The translations under genes and the position numbers were made by a program. From an uncultured Prevotella sp. (lineage in GTDB: Bacteria > Bacteroidota > Bacteroidia > Bacteroidales > Bacteroidaceae): a DNA stretch of 64,000 bases. Location: contig CALBLK010000029.1 in the NCBI GenBank assembly GCA_937895845.1, positions 1 through 64,000 on the forward strand, read 5' to 3'. The notes beneath the pieces were generated by a model, which had not been told where the DNA came from, did not search any database, and worked only from the letters and a program-made list of their open reading frames with translations. The first letter of the stretch is position 1. Each line of letters begins with the position of its first letter. Below are positions 15,671 to 24,583 of the stretch, piece by piece.

Positions 15671-18151
15671 TCACTCGTATCCCCCGAAGCTCTGCTGCTC
15701 GTCATCGCCGCCGTTGTCCTCGGGCCTTCCCTTCTTCTTGGCGTTCATGTTGCCGAAGTTCCAGGTTATGCTCACGTTGACACGCGGGTTGAAGTTGCTC
15801 TTCTGGTGGCGCGTGAAGCTGTCGCTGCTGGTGTACGACTCCCACTTGCGCGTGTTGAACACGTCGCGCCAGTTGACCGCCAGCGCAATCTTCTTGTTGA
15901 AGAACGACTTTCTCAGCCCCAGGTCAAGGCTCATGTTCGACTTTCGGTAGCCCTGGCTCACGAGGCTGCGCGAGCGGTAGTGGCCGGTGGCCTGCACAGA
16001 CAGGTCGTAGGGCAGGATGACCGAGGCCAGCATGCGCGCGTCCCAGGAGAAGTTCTCGTCGCTGGCCCCCGTCACCAGCTGGTCGTTGATGACGTACGAG
16101 AAGCCGTCGAGCTTGTAGTAGTAGGCGTTGACGGTGGTGGTGAGGTCGAGAAAGCGGAAGAGCTTGTCTTTCAGAATCACCTCCACGCCGGCGCTCTGGC
16201 TCTTGGCCACGTTCTCGTTCGTCTGGTAAATGGTGTCGTTCACGTTGTAGGCCACGCGCTGTATCACGTCTGTCGTCGAGCGGTAGTAAGTGCTCACGGA
16301 GAGGGTGTGGGCCTCCCAGGTCTTCAGGAAGTTCAGGGCGAAGGCGTTGGTGTACTCGGGTGTCAGCTCGGGGTTTCCGAACGACACCATCGAAGCGTCA
16401 CGTGTGTTCTTGAAGCTGTTGAGTTCGCCGCCCCAGGGCCGCCTGAGCCGGCGCGAGTAGTTGAGCTGCAACTGGGCCGAAGCGGTGAGGGGGTAGTTGA
16501 GGAACACGCTGGGGAACAGCTGGAAGAAGTCCTTTTCAAACGGCTTCTCGCGCAGCGCGGCGTCGTGCTCCTGCTCAAAGGTGTAGCTCTCGGTCTTCAC
16601 GTGCCAGTACTCTCCGCGCAGTCCGGCCATCACGCCGAGCTTTCCCACCTTGGTGTTGAGCGTGGCGTACAGTGCGTGGGTGCCGTTGTCGTAGATGAAC
16701 CGGTTGAAGAAGGCGCGGTCTTCCACAGCGTTGCTGCCGTCATAATGTTCGCTGTCGGCCCACGACTCCTGCGGGGTGTTCTCGTGCGACAGCCGCCAGT
16801 TGTAGCCCGCCTCCAGCTTGAGGTTGTCCGTTATCTGGTTCTCGTAGTCGAGCTTCAGCTCCCACGAGCGGTTGTTGATGAACATGGGGCGGTACTGGTA
16901 GCTGTATTGCGTTGCGGAGCCGGCGGCGGTGTGCGTCACCGTGCTGTCGCGGTAGTAGTTGTCCTCGTCGCTTTTCCACTTGTCAAACGACAGGTTGAAG
17001 TCAAGCGTGTGCTTCTCAGCGAACTTGTGGGTGTAGCCCAACTCGGCGTGATACATGTTCATGTCGCCCGTGCTGGCGCTTGTGCGCACCATCGTGCGGT
17101 CGGGCGCGGGCGCGCCCACCGTGCCATAATAATAAGGTGTCACGCTGCTGTCGTCGCGCTTGCCGAGCATGGTCATTCCCGTGAGCGACAGGTCGTCCTT
17201 GGCGGTGAGGTGCCAGGTGAGTCCCGCCCTGCCGAAGAAGTTTTTTCCGCCGCGCTCGTTCTCGCCCCTCGAGTTCTGGTAGGTGTTGGTCTGTGTGTAG
17301 GTCTGCTCGCTCTCAGAGCTTCCCTTTCCCCTGCGCCTTCGGTAGCCCAGGTTGGCAAAGGCGTCGAGCTTTCCGCTCGAGAAGTTGATGTTTCCGTTTG
17401 TGTTCCAGCCCTTCTGGCTGTTTCCGCCCACGCGCAGCGAGCCATAGTATCCGGCCTTGCGGTCGCGCTTCAGGATGATGTTGATGATGCCGGCCGAGCC
17501 TTCGGGGCTGTATTTTGCGCTGGGGTTGTCAATCACCTCCACGCGCTCGATGCTCTCCGCCGGTATCTGCTGGAGAATGTCCCCGCGGTTGTCGCTGGTC
17601 AGGCCGCTGGCCTTGCCGTTGATCCACACCTCCACGCTCGTGCTGCCGCGCAGTGAAATCTCGCCGTCGGTGCTCACCTCCACGCTCGGGATGTTCTCCA
17701 GCAGGTCGCTGGCCGAGCCGCCCTGCGCCGCGAGCATCTGGTCAACGGAGAAGGTCTTGCGGTCAACCTCCAGCTTCATCTGCGAGCGCTGGCCGGTGAC
17801 CTGCACCTCCTTGAGCGTGCGCTCGTCCTCCGCGATATATATTAATGGATAGCTTGCCGTTCTCTTGCCGGCCGAAACGGCGAATTTTCTGGTCGCGCTC
17901 TTGTAGCCCACGTACGACACGGTCAGCGTATAGCTGCCGTATGGCAGCCCTGTCACGGTGAAGCTGCCGGTCGCATCGGTCACCGCGCCTTTCACCAGCT
18001 TGCCCGTGGCGCCCTGCGCCACGCGGATGTTCACAAACTGCAGGGCCTCGTTGCTCTGCCTGTCCAATACTTTTCCCTTAACTGTGCCTTGGCCCCAGAC
18101 CACCGCCGTGCAGACCAGCAACATACCCAATAGTGCTAAAAATCGATTCAT
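15671..18151 (-). CDS. Outer-membrane beta-barrel receptor-like protein with carboxypeptidase-regulatory-like domain
   Basis: TonB-receptor-like barrel without a neighbouring SusD. The 826-aa protein has a signal peptide (MNRFLALLGMLLVCTAVVWGQ), a CarboxypepD_reg-like beta-sandwich (GTVKGKVLDRQSNEALQF through about residue 110) and a plug-like segment with DLLENIPSVEVSTDGEISLRG and the NPSAKYSPEGSAGIINI motif. A long barrel rich in aromatic residues follows. This is the layout of the 'outer membrane beta-barrel family protein' group in Bacteroidetes; the ligand is unknown. The ATG at 18151 is preferred over 18172, because the latter lies inside the near-consensus -7 box. It is monocistronic and convergent with cysS. 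A small XRE regulator gene lies just upstream on the same strand. Confidence 0.87.
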   Translation of the reverse strand: MNRFLALLGMLLVCTAVVWGQGTVKGKVLDRQSNEALQFVNIRVAQGATGKLVKGAVTDATGSFTVTGLPYGSYTLTVSYVGYKSATRKFAVSAGKRTASYPLIYIAEDERTLKEVQVTGQRSQMKLEVDRKTFSVDQMLAAQGGSASDLLENIPSVEVSTDGEISLRGSTSVEVWINGKASGLTSDNRGDILQQIPAESIERVEVIDNPSAKYSPEGSAGIINIILKRDRKAGYYGSLRVGGNSQKGWNTNGNINFSSGKLDAFANLGYRRRRGKGSSESEQTYTQTNTYQNSRGENERGGKNFFGRAGLTWHLTAKDDLSLTGMTMLGKRDDSSVTPYYYGTVGAPAPDRTMVRTSASTGDMNMYHAELGYTHKFAEKHTLDFNLSFDKWKSDEDNYYRDSTVTHTAAGSATQYSYQYRPMFINNRSWELKLDYENQITDNLKLEAGYNWRLSHENTPQESWADSEHYDGSNAVEDRAFFNRFIYDNGTHALYATLNTKVGKLGVMAGLRGEYWHVKTESYTFEQEHDAALREKPFEKDFFQLFPSVFLNYPLTASAQLQLNYSRRLRRPWGGELNSFKNTRDASMVSFGNPELTPEYTNAFALNFLKTWEAHTLSVSTYYRSTTDVIQRVAYNVNDTIYQTNENVAKSQSAGVEVILKDKLFRFLDLTTTVNAYYYKLDGFSYVINDQLVTGASDENFSWDARMLASVILPYDLSVQATGHYRSRSLVSQGYRKSNMSLDLGLRKSFFNKKIALAVNWRDVFNTRKWESYTSSDSFTRHQKSNFNPRVNVSITWNFGNMNAKKKGRPEDNGGDDEQQSFGGYE

Positions 18152-18171
18152 CACACGTATAAGACGCTGCA

Positions 18172-18179
18172 CAAAGGCA
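18172..18179 (-). promoter_or_regulatory. Possible promoter -7 element of the outer-membrane barrel gene
   Basis: Minus strand TGCCTTTG, one mismatch from TAnnTTTG, about 20 nt upstream of the chosen ATG. No clear -33 box. Confidence 0.4.
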
Positions 18180-18231
18180 AATGTTTGACATGGTCGCGCC
18201 TATTTAGTATTGTTTAACGCTCGGCAGCGGC

Positions 18232-18489
18232 CTACCCCACCTGCAGCTTCTTCGCGTCACTGGCGGCGCTGTCCGTCCTGTTCCGGGCGAACTCTTCCGA
18301 CAGCTCCTTGAAAAAGTCGTGCTCCAGCACCACGCACAGGCGCATCAGCAGGTCAACACTGATGTTGGACCGCTTGAATATGTTGTACACGTTTGAACGT
18401 TCACATGGTATCATCGTTGACAGCGCGCACGCGGAGATGCCGCGGCAGTCCATCACCTCTCTCACTCTCTCGCCTATTGTCTTGTCCAT
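18232..18489 (-). CDS. Small XRE-family HTH transcriptional regulator
   Basis: The 85-aa protein consists almost only of a Cro/CI-type helix-turn-helix: IGERVREVMDCRGISACALSTMIPCERSNVYNIFKRSNISVDLLMRLCVVLEHDFF, followed by a short polar tail. Recognition-helix residues lie around CERSNVYNIF (about 29-38). Such small regulators are common in Bacteroidales near surface-protein genes; the target is unknown. It lies 81 nt upstream of the barrel gene on the same strand and has its own -7 box at 18570-18577. The protein has three cysteines in and next to the HTH, which is unusual but not evidence of redox sensing. Confidence 0.78.
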   Translation of the reverse strand: MDKTIGERVREVMDCRGISACALSTMIPCERSNVYNIFKRSNISVDLLMRLCVVLEHDFFKELSEEFARNRTDSAASDAKKLQVG

Positions 18490-18569
18490 TTTTTCCTAAA
18501 GTTTTCTATCAGTAAGATTATGCTTAACTGGGTTAGATTATTCATTTCCTGCTCTCCAACCAGTAATTG

Positions 18570-18577
18570 CAAAGGTA
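18570..18577 (-). promoter_or_regulatory. Predicted promoter -7 element of the XRE regulator
   Basis: Minus strand TACCTTTG, an exact TAnnTTTG match about 80 nt upstream of the ATG in an AT-rich stretch. Confidence 0.6.
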
Positions 18578-18640
18578 ATCAATCTCAATAGAAATTCACT
18601 TCTACCCCCCCATTAACATTTTTTAGTAAAAAATGCGAAT

Positions 18641-18680
18641 AATGGCAGTCCGGAGAGGTGTGTTCCCCCGGACTGCCATT
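18641..18680 (-). terminator. Terminator downstream of the GH97 gene
   Basis: 13-bp perfect arms (18641-18653, 18668-18680), built on AATGGCAGTCCGG. On the minus strand the hairpin is followed by a T-rich run, so it should end the GH97 transcript. The region 18681-18793 holds nothing else recognisable. Confidence 0.65.
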
Positions 18681-18793
18681 CGCCACTTGCCATTCCTTTG
18701 AGCGGGGTTCCTTCCGCCATCCGGGGCGGTGCGGCCCGGGCTGCCGGCCAGGCTTGCGCTCGCGCCGGCCACTGTTTCGGGCACGCACACCGC

Positions 18794-20761
18794 CTACTGC
18801 GTGACAACCAGTCCGCCCATGGGCTGCATCACCAGCTTGGCGCGTCCGCTCTTGCCCACCTTCAGCTCGCGGCGGCGGCCCTCCGGCATGGTGCCTTTCC
18901 GCTTGGCGGGCGCGTCGTCATAAAGGGTCACCGTCTGCCCGGCCAGCATCGGCAGCTCCACGCTGAGTGCCATGGGCTTGTCGGTGGCGTTGAGTCCGGC
19001 CACGAGCCAGCGGTCGCCGCTCCTGCGGGCCAGCACCACGTAGCGGCCCGGGTAGCCGTCGACGAAGCGTGTCTCGTCCCACTGCGCGGGCACCGTGCGC
19101 AGGAAGTCAAGCTCGAAGGCGGGCACGTCGTCCAGGTTGTTGGGCTGCAGGGCGATGCACTGCACGCTCGACTGGTTCACCACGGCAGCGGCCAGCTCGA
19201 AGATGTCGGTGGTGTAGCGGCGGTGGCGGCTCCTGTTGTCCTTCGACAGGTAGCGGTTCATGATGGTGCCGCCCCAGTCCATCGCGGCCACGGTGTTGCG
19301 GCAGAAGGGGTGCATGGTCAGCTCGAAGCCCTCCTGCCGTGCGTGGTGCTCGTTGAAAAAGGTGTTCTCCGAGGCCAGCACCGCCTCCGAGGCCACAAAG
19401 TTGGGGTACATCCGCTCCCACCCGCGCGGCAGCGTGCAGCCGTGGAACACCACCTGCAGCCCGAAGTCGTTGGCGTCAGCCAGGATGTCCTCGTAGAGCT
19501 GCATGGTGTGCTGCTTGTCACCGGCAAAGAAGTCCACCTTGATTCCCTTCACGCCGACGCGCTGCAGCCACGCCATCTCGCGGCGGCGCGCCAGCACGGT
19601 GTTCATGCACTGCTTGGGTGTCTGCGGCGCGTCGTTCTCAAATCCGTTCGAGTTGTACCACAGCATGAGGCTCACCCCCTTCTTCCGGGCGTAGTCGCTG
19701 AGCTGCGCTATGCGGTCGCGTCCGATGTTCTTGTCCCACCAGTTGTCCACCAGGCAGTACTCGTAGCCCATGGCGGCGGCCAGGTCGACAAACTTCACCT
19801 GGTCGTCGTAGTTGATGGAGTTGTCCTGCCAGATGAGCCAGCTCCAGGTGTAGCGTCCCGGGCGGTAGTCGTGCCTGGCCTCGAAGAGCGGCTCCACCAC
19901 GTCATAGGCCACGGTGGTCTCCACAATGGGCTTCAGCGTCTCGCCCACGGTGATGGTGCGCCACGGTGTCTTTCCCGGCAGGGCCATGCCTGCGGCGGTG
20001 TCGCCCAGTCCGTTGGCCTCGCCCTTCATGGGGAATGCGATGCGGTAGCCCTGCGCCGCGTCATAGTCGGACAGGTGGCATCCCACATAGCCTCCGTTGG
20101 TGCCGGTCTCGCTCACGAGCACCCACAGGCGGTCGCTTCCGCCCGTGTGAAACAGGCAGGGAAAGGTGTATCCCTGCCCGTAGGCCGAGCGGGCGCCCAT
20201 CGGCGCGTCGGCCTTGTATTCCTCCTCATAGCTGGGCTTGGTGCGCTTCCATCCCACCATGGCGTCCGACTGCGGGCACAGGAAGGTGGTTGTCTGCTGC
20301 GGCAGGCGGAAGGCCGTGGCCTCGCCCATCACGTTCATGCAGGCCGTCTCGCCCTTTTGCGGGAACTCGTAGCGGAAAGCCACGTCGTTGTCGGCCACGC
20401 GGAAGGTCACCGTCATGGGCTTCCCCTGTGCCGTCTCGTAGTCGAGGCACAGCTCGTTGGCCACGTAGTGCACGGCCGACGCCTTGGTGCCGCGCATGGT
20501 ATAGTCCTGCTCAATCCTGCGCTCGCGGCTGCCCTTCAGCGTCAGGCCCCGGCTGAAGTCGGCCACGCTGGCCGTCAGTCCGAGCTGCGACGGCTCAACC
20601 GCCACCTTATTATTATAGGTCACGCCATAGCGCGCCACCCCGTTCTCGCTCTCCACGCTCACCACCAGCTTTCCGTCGGGCGAGCTAACCGTCTTGGTTT
20701 CGGCACTTGCGGCCAGCGCGGCTGCGCCAGCCAGTACAAAGGTCAGAAGTCTCTTACACAT
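18794..20761 (-). CDS. Glycoside hydrolase family 97 (alpha-glycosidase)
   Basis: Secreted GH97 enzyme of the SusB superfamily, probably periplasmic, cleaving alpha-glucosides or alpha-galactosides. The 655-aa protein has a signal peptide (MCKRLLTFVLAGAAALAASAE), an N-terminal GH97 beta-sandwich to about 270, a TIM barrel with VDNWWD, GVSLMLWYNSNG, GVKGIKVDFF and VVFHGCTLPRGWERMYPNF, and a C-terminal beta domain. The Asp in IKVDFF sits where retaining GH97 enzymes (alpha-galactosidase type) place their nucleophile, whereas inverting SusB-type enzymes lack it; this favours a retaining mechanism. The start at 20761 was chosen over 20794 because it begins the signal peptide. No SusC/SusD neighbours. 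Confidence 0.9.
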   Translation of the reverse strand: MCKRLLTFVLAGAAALAASAETKTVSSPDGKLVVSVESENGVARYGVTYNNKVAVEPSQLGLTASVADFSRGLTLKGSRERRIEQDYTMRGTKASAVHYVANELCLDYETAQGKPMTVTFRVADNDVAFRYEFPQKGETACMNVMGEATAFRLPQQTTTFLCPQSDAMVGWKRTKPSYEEEYKADAPMGARSAYGQGYTFPCLFHTGGSDRLWVLVSETGTNGGYVGCHLSDYDAAQGYRIAFPMKGEANGLGDTAAGMALPGKTPWRTITVGETLKPIVETTVAYDVVEPLFEARHDYRPGRYTWSWLIWQDNSINYDDQVKFVDLAAAMGYEYCLVDNWWDKNIGRDRIAQLSDYARKKGVSLMLWYNSNGFENDAPQTPKQCMNTVLARRREMAWLQRVGVKGIKVDFFAGDKQHTMQLYEDILADANDFGLQVVFHGCTLPRGWERMYPNFVASEAVLASENTFFNEHHARQEGFELTMHPFCRNTVAAMDWGGTIMNRYLSKDNRSRHRRYTTDIFELAAAVVNQSSVQCIALQPNNLDDVPAFELDFLRTVPAQWDETRFVDGYPGRYVVLARRSGDRWLVAGLNATDKPMALSVELPMLAGQTVTLYDDAPAKRKGTMPEGRRRELKVGKSGRAKLVMQPMGGLVVTQ

Positions 20762-20805
20762 AAATTTACTTGCTATTATTTTAATGGGTAACATGAAGTT
20801 GTTTG

Positions 20806-20813
20806 CAAAGATA
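20806..20813 (-). promoter_or_regulatory. Predicted promoter -7 element of the GH97 gene
   Basis: Minus strand TATCTTTG about 45 nt upstream of the ATG at 20761. No good -33 box. Confidence 0.6.
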
Positions 20814-20821
20814 GCATTTTA

Positions 20822-20853
20822 TTTGCGATTTCGGTTTTTTTGCCCTACCTTTG
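20822..20853 (+). promoter_or_regulatory. Predicted promoter of the 347-aa barrel gene
   Basis: TTTG at 20822-20825, 20 nt, TACCTTTG at 20846-20853. Divergent to the GH97 promoter. Confidence 0.7.
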
Positions 20854-20931
20854 TTGCCAATAAAAACCCCGAAACGGCAGCGAAGGTGCCGCGACACGCG
20901 CCTTTCCGCCTTACAGAAGAAAACCAACACA

Positions 20932-21975
20932 ATGAAACACCTGCTCCTCCTGTGGTCCCTGTTCAGCCTCGGCTGCCCTGCGGGCCACGCCCAGACCTAT
21001 TCCGCTCCGTGTGCCACGGCGCAGTCAGCGACTGCCGGCAGCGGCACGTTCAAGGCTTTCGACCGGCTTGACATCGGCCTTTCGGCCGGGTCAACCGGTG
21101 TCGGTGTCGACCTGTCCATGCCGCTCACCGGCTGGATGCAGGTGCGTGCCGGCTTCGACTATATGCCGCGCATCCACGTCAACATGAACTTTGGCATCCA
21201 GGTGGGCGACGAGCCCGAGAGCGGCTTCGACGCCAGCGGCAATCCGGTGGAGACCAAGTTCGACCGCCTGTCGGCCATGCTCGAGCAGATAACGGGCTAC
21301 AAGGTTGACCGCAGCATCGACATGATTGGCCGCCCAACGGCCTGCAACGCCAAGCTCCTCTTCGACTTCTTCCCCCTGCGCAACAGGCACTGGCACGTCA
21401 CGGCCGGCGTCTACTACGGGCCGCGCCAGTTTGCCGAGGCCTACAACACCACCGAGGACATGCCCTCGCTCGTGGCTGTGGGCATGTATAACAAGATGTA
21501 CGAGATTGCCGAGACCTACCCCGACGGCGAGGGTGGCTTTGAGAACGAGAACATGAAGCCGTTCTTCTCCATGGGCGGAAAGGACATCTACAGTCCCGAC
21601 CTGGCGCAGAAGTTTCTCAGCTACGGGCGCATGGGCGTGGGCATCGGCTACCGCAACAGCGACGGAAAGGTTTACCGCATGGAGCCAGACGAGAACAGCA
21701 TGGTCAAGGCGCGCATGCTGGTGAACCGCATCAAGCCCTACCTTGGCGTGGGCTATGGGGGCGCGCTGTCGAAGCACGACCCCACCTACCGGTTCTCCTT
21801 TGACTGTGGCGTGATGTTCTGGGGCGGCACGCCGAGCGTGGTCACCCACGACGGCACCGACCTTGTGCACGATGTCCACGACATTTCCGGCAAGGTGGGG
21901 CGCTATGTCCGGGCGGCCAAGCAGTTCAAGGTGTACCCCGTGGTGAGCCTGCGCCTGTCGAAGACCATCTTCTGA
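20932..21975 (+). CDS. Conserved hypothetical outer-membrane protein
   Basis: The 347-aa protein begins with a clear signal peptide (MKHLLLLWSLFSLGCPAGHAQ) followed by alternating strands typical of an outer-membrane barrel: FDRLDIGLSAGSTGVGVDLSMPLTGWMQVRAGFDYMP near the start and YPVVSLRLSKTIF at the end, where a C-terminal aromatic is usual for barrel insertion. A middle part (about 85-130) is more polar. No enzyme motif was found. Similar proteins are annotated in Bacteroidales only as hypothetical or porin-like. The ATG at 20932 directly precedes the signal peptide; the longer frame from 20851 overlaps the promoter. It is monocistronic and followed by a hairpin at 22029-22069. Confidence 0.75.
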   Translation: MKHLLLLWSLFSLGCPAGHAQTYSAPCATAQSATAGSGTFKAFDRLDIGLSAGSTGVGVDLSMPLTGWMQVRAGFDYMPRIHVNMNFGIQVGDEPESGFDASGNPVETKFDRLSAMLEQITGYKVDRSIDMIGRPTACNAKLLFDFFPLRNRHWHVTAGVYYGPRQFAEAYNTTEDMPSLVAVGMYNKMYEIAETYPDGEGGFENENMKPFFSMGGKDIYSPDLAQKFLSYGRMGVGIGYRNSDGKVYRMEPDENSMVKARMLVNRIKPYLGVGYGGALSKHDPTYRFSFDCGVMFWGGTPSVVTHDGTDLVHDVHDISGKVGRYVRAAKQFKVYPVVSLRLSKTIF

Positions 21976-22028
21976 CAGCCGGCAGGGGGCCGGGACACCG
22001 CGCTGCCAGCCGCGCAGCGGCATACAGA

Positions 22029-22069
22029 GCAAGTGGGCCGGGGCGAACCATTCGCCCCGGCCCACTTGC
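22029..22069. terminator. Hairpin between convergent genes
   Basis: 19-bp perfect arms (22029-22047 and 22051-22069) with a 3-nt loop. It separates the 347-aa and 374-aa genes. There is no strong T-run on either side, so termination is likely but not certain. Confidence 0.7.
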
Positions 22070-22144
22070 ATCCGGCCAGCCCCGCGCCAGCTTCACGCAG
22101 GGCCCTTCAGTGACTTCACACCTGCCTGTCCGGCGCCTTCACAC

Positions 22145-23269
22145 CTATTTTTTCAGCGTTTTCACACCGTCAACGATATAGAGCCCGGCGGGCAGCTCGC
22201 CCAGCTGGCCGGCACTGTCACGCAGTTTGGCGCCGGTGATGGCGTAGATGCCGCGGCTCCCGGCCACCCTCGTGTCGGCCGGGGTGGCGCCGATGCCCGA
22301 GGCGATGGCCGCGTCATATTCGGCCTGGGTCACCAGCTTGACCTCGGCCGATGTGCCCGCCGGCACCTCCACATACGTGTGGTTGGCAGGGATAAAGGCG
22401 TAGTCGGCCGTCACGAGGCCCAGCGTGCCGTCACTCAGCGTGCCCAGCACGCGCATGGTCTCCCTGTTGTAGGCCTTCTGGTTGTTGTGCATGTTGGAGC
22501 CGTTGTTGAAGTAAACGCCGCGCAGCAGGTTTCCGGCCGGCGCCTTCTCGTCGGACGTTAGCAGGTTGAGCTTGTTCTCGGCAGCCGTGCTGCCCGCGCA
22601 CTTCACGATGACGGGTGTGGCACCGGGCACAAGCGTTCCGTCCAGGGGCTTGTAGACAGCCATGCCGCGGTCAACCTTGGTCACGGTATAGGCCTCCATG
22701 CCACTGGAGGCAAACGCAAAGGGGAATGCGGCGTAGATGGCGACAAACTTGCCCTGCCTGGCGTTCACCTCGGGCTCCAGGCCGAAGTAGTTGTCTCCGT
22801 CGGCCGCAACGGGAATCACATACCAGTCGCGCGTCTTCTGCCCGGTGGTCACCACCATGCCGGGCGAGTAGTCGCCCTCCTCGTCGGCAAGATAGATCAG
22901 CACGCCGTTGATAGTCTTCGAGCAGCGGTAGGCCCCCGACGACAGTTTCTTGAGCTCCAGGTAGTGGCCTATCATGCCGTAGAGGTCGCAGCCCTGCCCG
23001 CTGAGGTTGTAGTTGCGGTTTCCCATGTCGGTGATGTAGAACACCGTGGCTGGGTTGTTCACCACCTGGTCGAAGCCCTTGATGGTCTGCAGCGCGCCAA
23101 GGTCAACGGTGGTGGTCACATAGTCAATCTTTCCGCGGTTGTCAATCAGCTCGATATACCGCCCGGTCTCCTTGTTCTGTACCCTGTAATAGCCATTGCC
23201 CGTTATCTGGGCTGTGGCGTGGAGTGCCGCCATGAGCGCGGCACACATCAACATCCTTTTCATCCTCAA
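22145..23269 (-). CDS. Secreted hypothetical protein with GIYAITG...GLYIVDG tail
   Basis: The 374-aa protein has a signal peptide (MRMKRMLMCAALMAALHATAQ) and then ITGNGYYRVQNKETGRYIELIDNRG, which resembles a ricin-type/RICIN-like opening of secreted Bacteroidales proteins. The rest is beta-rich without a known catalytic motif. The last about 40 residues read RGIYAITGAKL, then LPAGLYIVDGVKTLKK, a tail type seen on many secreted Prevotella proteins and similar in style to type IX secretion C-terminal signals. The function is unknown. It is read on the minus strand after the OmpA gene, separated by a hairpin, and no promoter could be assigned. Confidence 0.7.
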   Translation of the reverse strand: MRMKRMLMCAALMAALHATAQITGNGYYRVQNKETGRYIELIDNRGKIDYVTTTVDLGALQTIKGFDQVVNNPATVFYITDMGNRNYNLSGQGCDLYGMIGHYLELKKLSSGAYRCSKTINGVLIYLADEEGDYSPGMVVTTGQKTRDWYVIPVAADGDNYFGLEPEVNARQGKFVAIYAAFPFAFASSGMEAYTVTKVDRGMAVYKPLDGTLVPGATPVIVKCAGSTAAENKLNLLTSDEKAPAGNLLRGVYFNNGSNMHNNQKAYNRETMRVLGTLSDGTLGLVTADYAFIPANHTYVEVPAGTSAEVKLVTQAEYDAAIASGIGATPADTRVAGSRGIYAITGAKLRDSAGQLGELPAGLYIVDGVKTLKK

Positions 23270-23316
23270 GACTAATATACTGTTACTTGTGTTGCTTTGA
23301 CCTGTTTAAGTTGAAA

Positions 23317-23367
23317 GGCCCTGCCCTCAAGCATCAGGCTCGCGCCTTGAAGCAGTTGGACAGGGCC
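23317..23367 (-). terminator. Imperfect hairpin after the OmpA gene
   Basis: GGCCCTG at 23317-23323 pairs with CAGGGCC at 23361-23367, with further pairing CAAGC/GC-TTG inside. Located between the OmpA gene and the 374-aa gene. Confidence 0.45.
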
Positions 23368-23390
23368 ATAAAAAGTGAAAACCTTTTCGC

Positions 23391-24548
23391 TTACTGCGCG
23401 ATGCAGATGCTCACACGGTTGTCAGAGTCTTTGCTGAACGGCTGCACGGTGTCACCCTTGTAGTCGGTCACGATGCGGTCGCGGCTGATGCCATACTCCT
23501 TCACCAGCATGTTGGTCACCGTCCGGGCGCGGTTCTGCGACAGGCGGCTGTTGATGGCCTTGTTGCCGGTGCCCCTGTCGGCATAGCCGGTGACGGTCAC
23601 CTTGGCCTTGGGGTACTTGTTCAGATAGTTGGCCACGTCGGTCACCTTCTGCTTCTCCTTGGCAGTCACCGTTGTTGAGTTGATGGTGAAGAACACGTCG
23701 CGGCGCAGCGGCTCAACCGTCTCGGGCTGTGCGGCGGGCACCTGCACGGGCTTCTCGACCACCTTCTCGACCACGCGCTCCACCACGCGCGGCTCAGCGC
23801 ACATGCTCTTGCAGCATTTCACCTCGCGTGTGGTGTGCGTCTTGCCGAGGTTGATCTTCACGCCGGCCAGCGCGTTGAAGTACCAGTCGATGTTGCCGGC
23901 CTTCTTGGAGTTGTAGCGGTCGTTCACGCCGTTGGCCTGCAGCTCCAGTCCCAGGCTCACCTTGTCAGACAGGCGGAAGTCGGCGGCAGCGCCCACGCGC
24001 CCGGCGAAGCGCACCTTGGTGCCGTCCCACAGGTAGCGCAGGTTCTGGTTGTTGTCCCAGCTCTCGGGAGCCAGCGCGCCATAGTGTGCGTTGATGTTGT
24101 CCAGCGCTTTCTGGGCGTCGTCGTTGCCCCAGGCGATGTTGGCGCCAAGGCCGGCCAGCAGGCTGAAGCTGAAGAGGCGGTCGGGGTTGTAGCCGCAGAG
24201 CAGGTTGCTGATGTTAAACTTGGCGTCTACCATCGGGGCCACATACTTCCACTTCCAAGTCTCCTTGAGGTTGTCCATCTCCCATCCGCCCTTGCTCTGC
24301 CAGGCGTTGAACGAGAGGCGCAGCCCGAACACCGGGTTGAAGCGGTAGCCCACTCCGGCCTGCACGTTGTAGCTCACAAGGTCACCGAACGAGGTCTCAC
24401 CGAGCGTGTACTGTGCCCCGAGGGGCTGCAGCTCTACATACCAGTGGGGGTTGAATACGTTCTCTGTCTTAGGCTGCTTGCCCTGTGCGCCGGCGCTGAG
24501 GCACACACCGGCCAGCAGGCACGACAGCACTGATTTCATGATTTTCAT
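23391..24548 (-). CDS. OmpA-family outer-membrane protein with peptidoglycan-binding domain
   Basis: The 385-aa protein has a signal peptide (about 1-22), an eight-strand-type barrel (about 35-235), a short cysteine-containing linker with a Val-Glu-Lys rich repeat (RVVERVVEKVVEKPVQVP, about 253-270), and a C-terminal OmpA-like domain. In that domain VFFTINSTTVTAKEK and GYADRGTGNKAINSRLSQNRARTV carry the Asp and Arg that bind diaminopimelate. It links outer membrane and cell wall. It is the second gene after the 922-aa lipoprotein, with a 35-nt gap, and its own hairpin follows. This pairing suggests the OmpA protein anchors or partners the lipoprotein. Confidence 0.9.
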   Translation of the reverse strand: MKIMKSVLSCLLAGVCLSAGAQGKQPKTENVFNPHWYVELQPLGAQYTLGETSFGDLVSYNVQAGVGYRFNPVFGLRLSFNAWQSKGGWEMDNLKETWKWKYVAPMVDAKFNISNLLCGYNPDRLFSFSLLAGLGANIAWGNDDAQKALDNINAHYGALAPESWDNNQNLRYLWDGTKVRFAGRVGAAADFRLSDKVSLGLELQANGVNDRYNSKKAGNIDWYFNALAGVKINLGKTHTTREVKCCKSMCAEPRVVERVVEKVVEKPVQVPAAQPETVEPLRRDVFFTINSTTVTAKEKQKVTDVANYLNKYPKAKVTVTGYADRGTGNKAINSRLSQNRARTVTNMLVKEYGISRDRIVTDYKGDTVQPFSKDSDNRVSICIAQ

Positions 24549-24583
24549 ATTCTGAAGGTATTTTATTCGTTAGACAAATTCGT

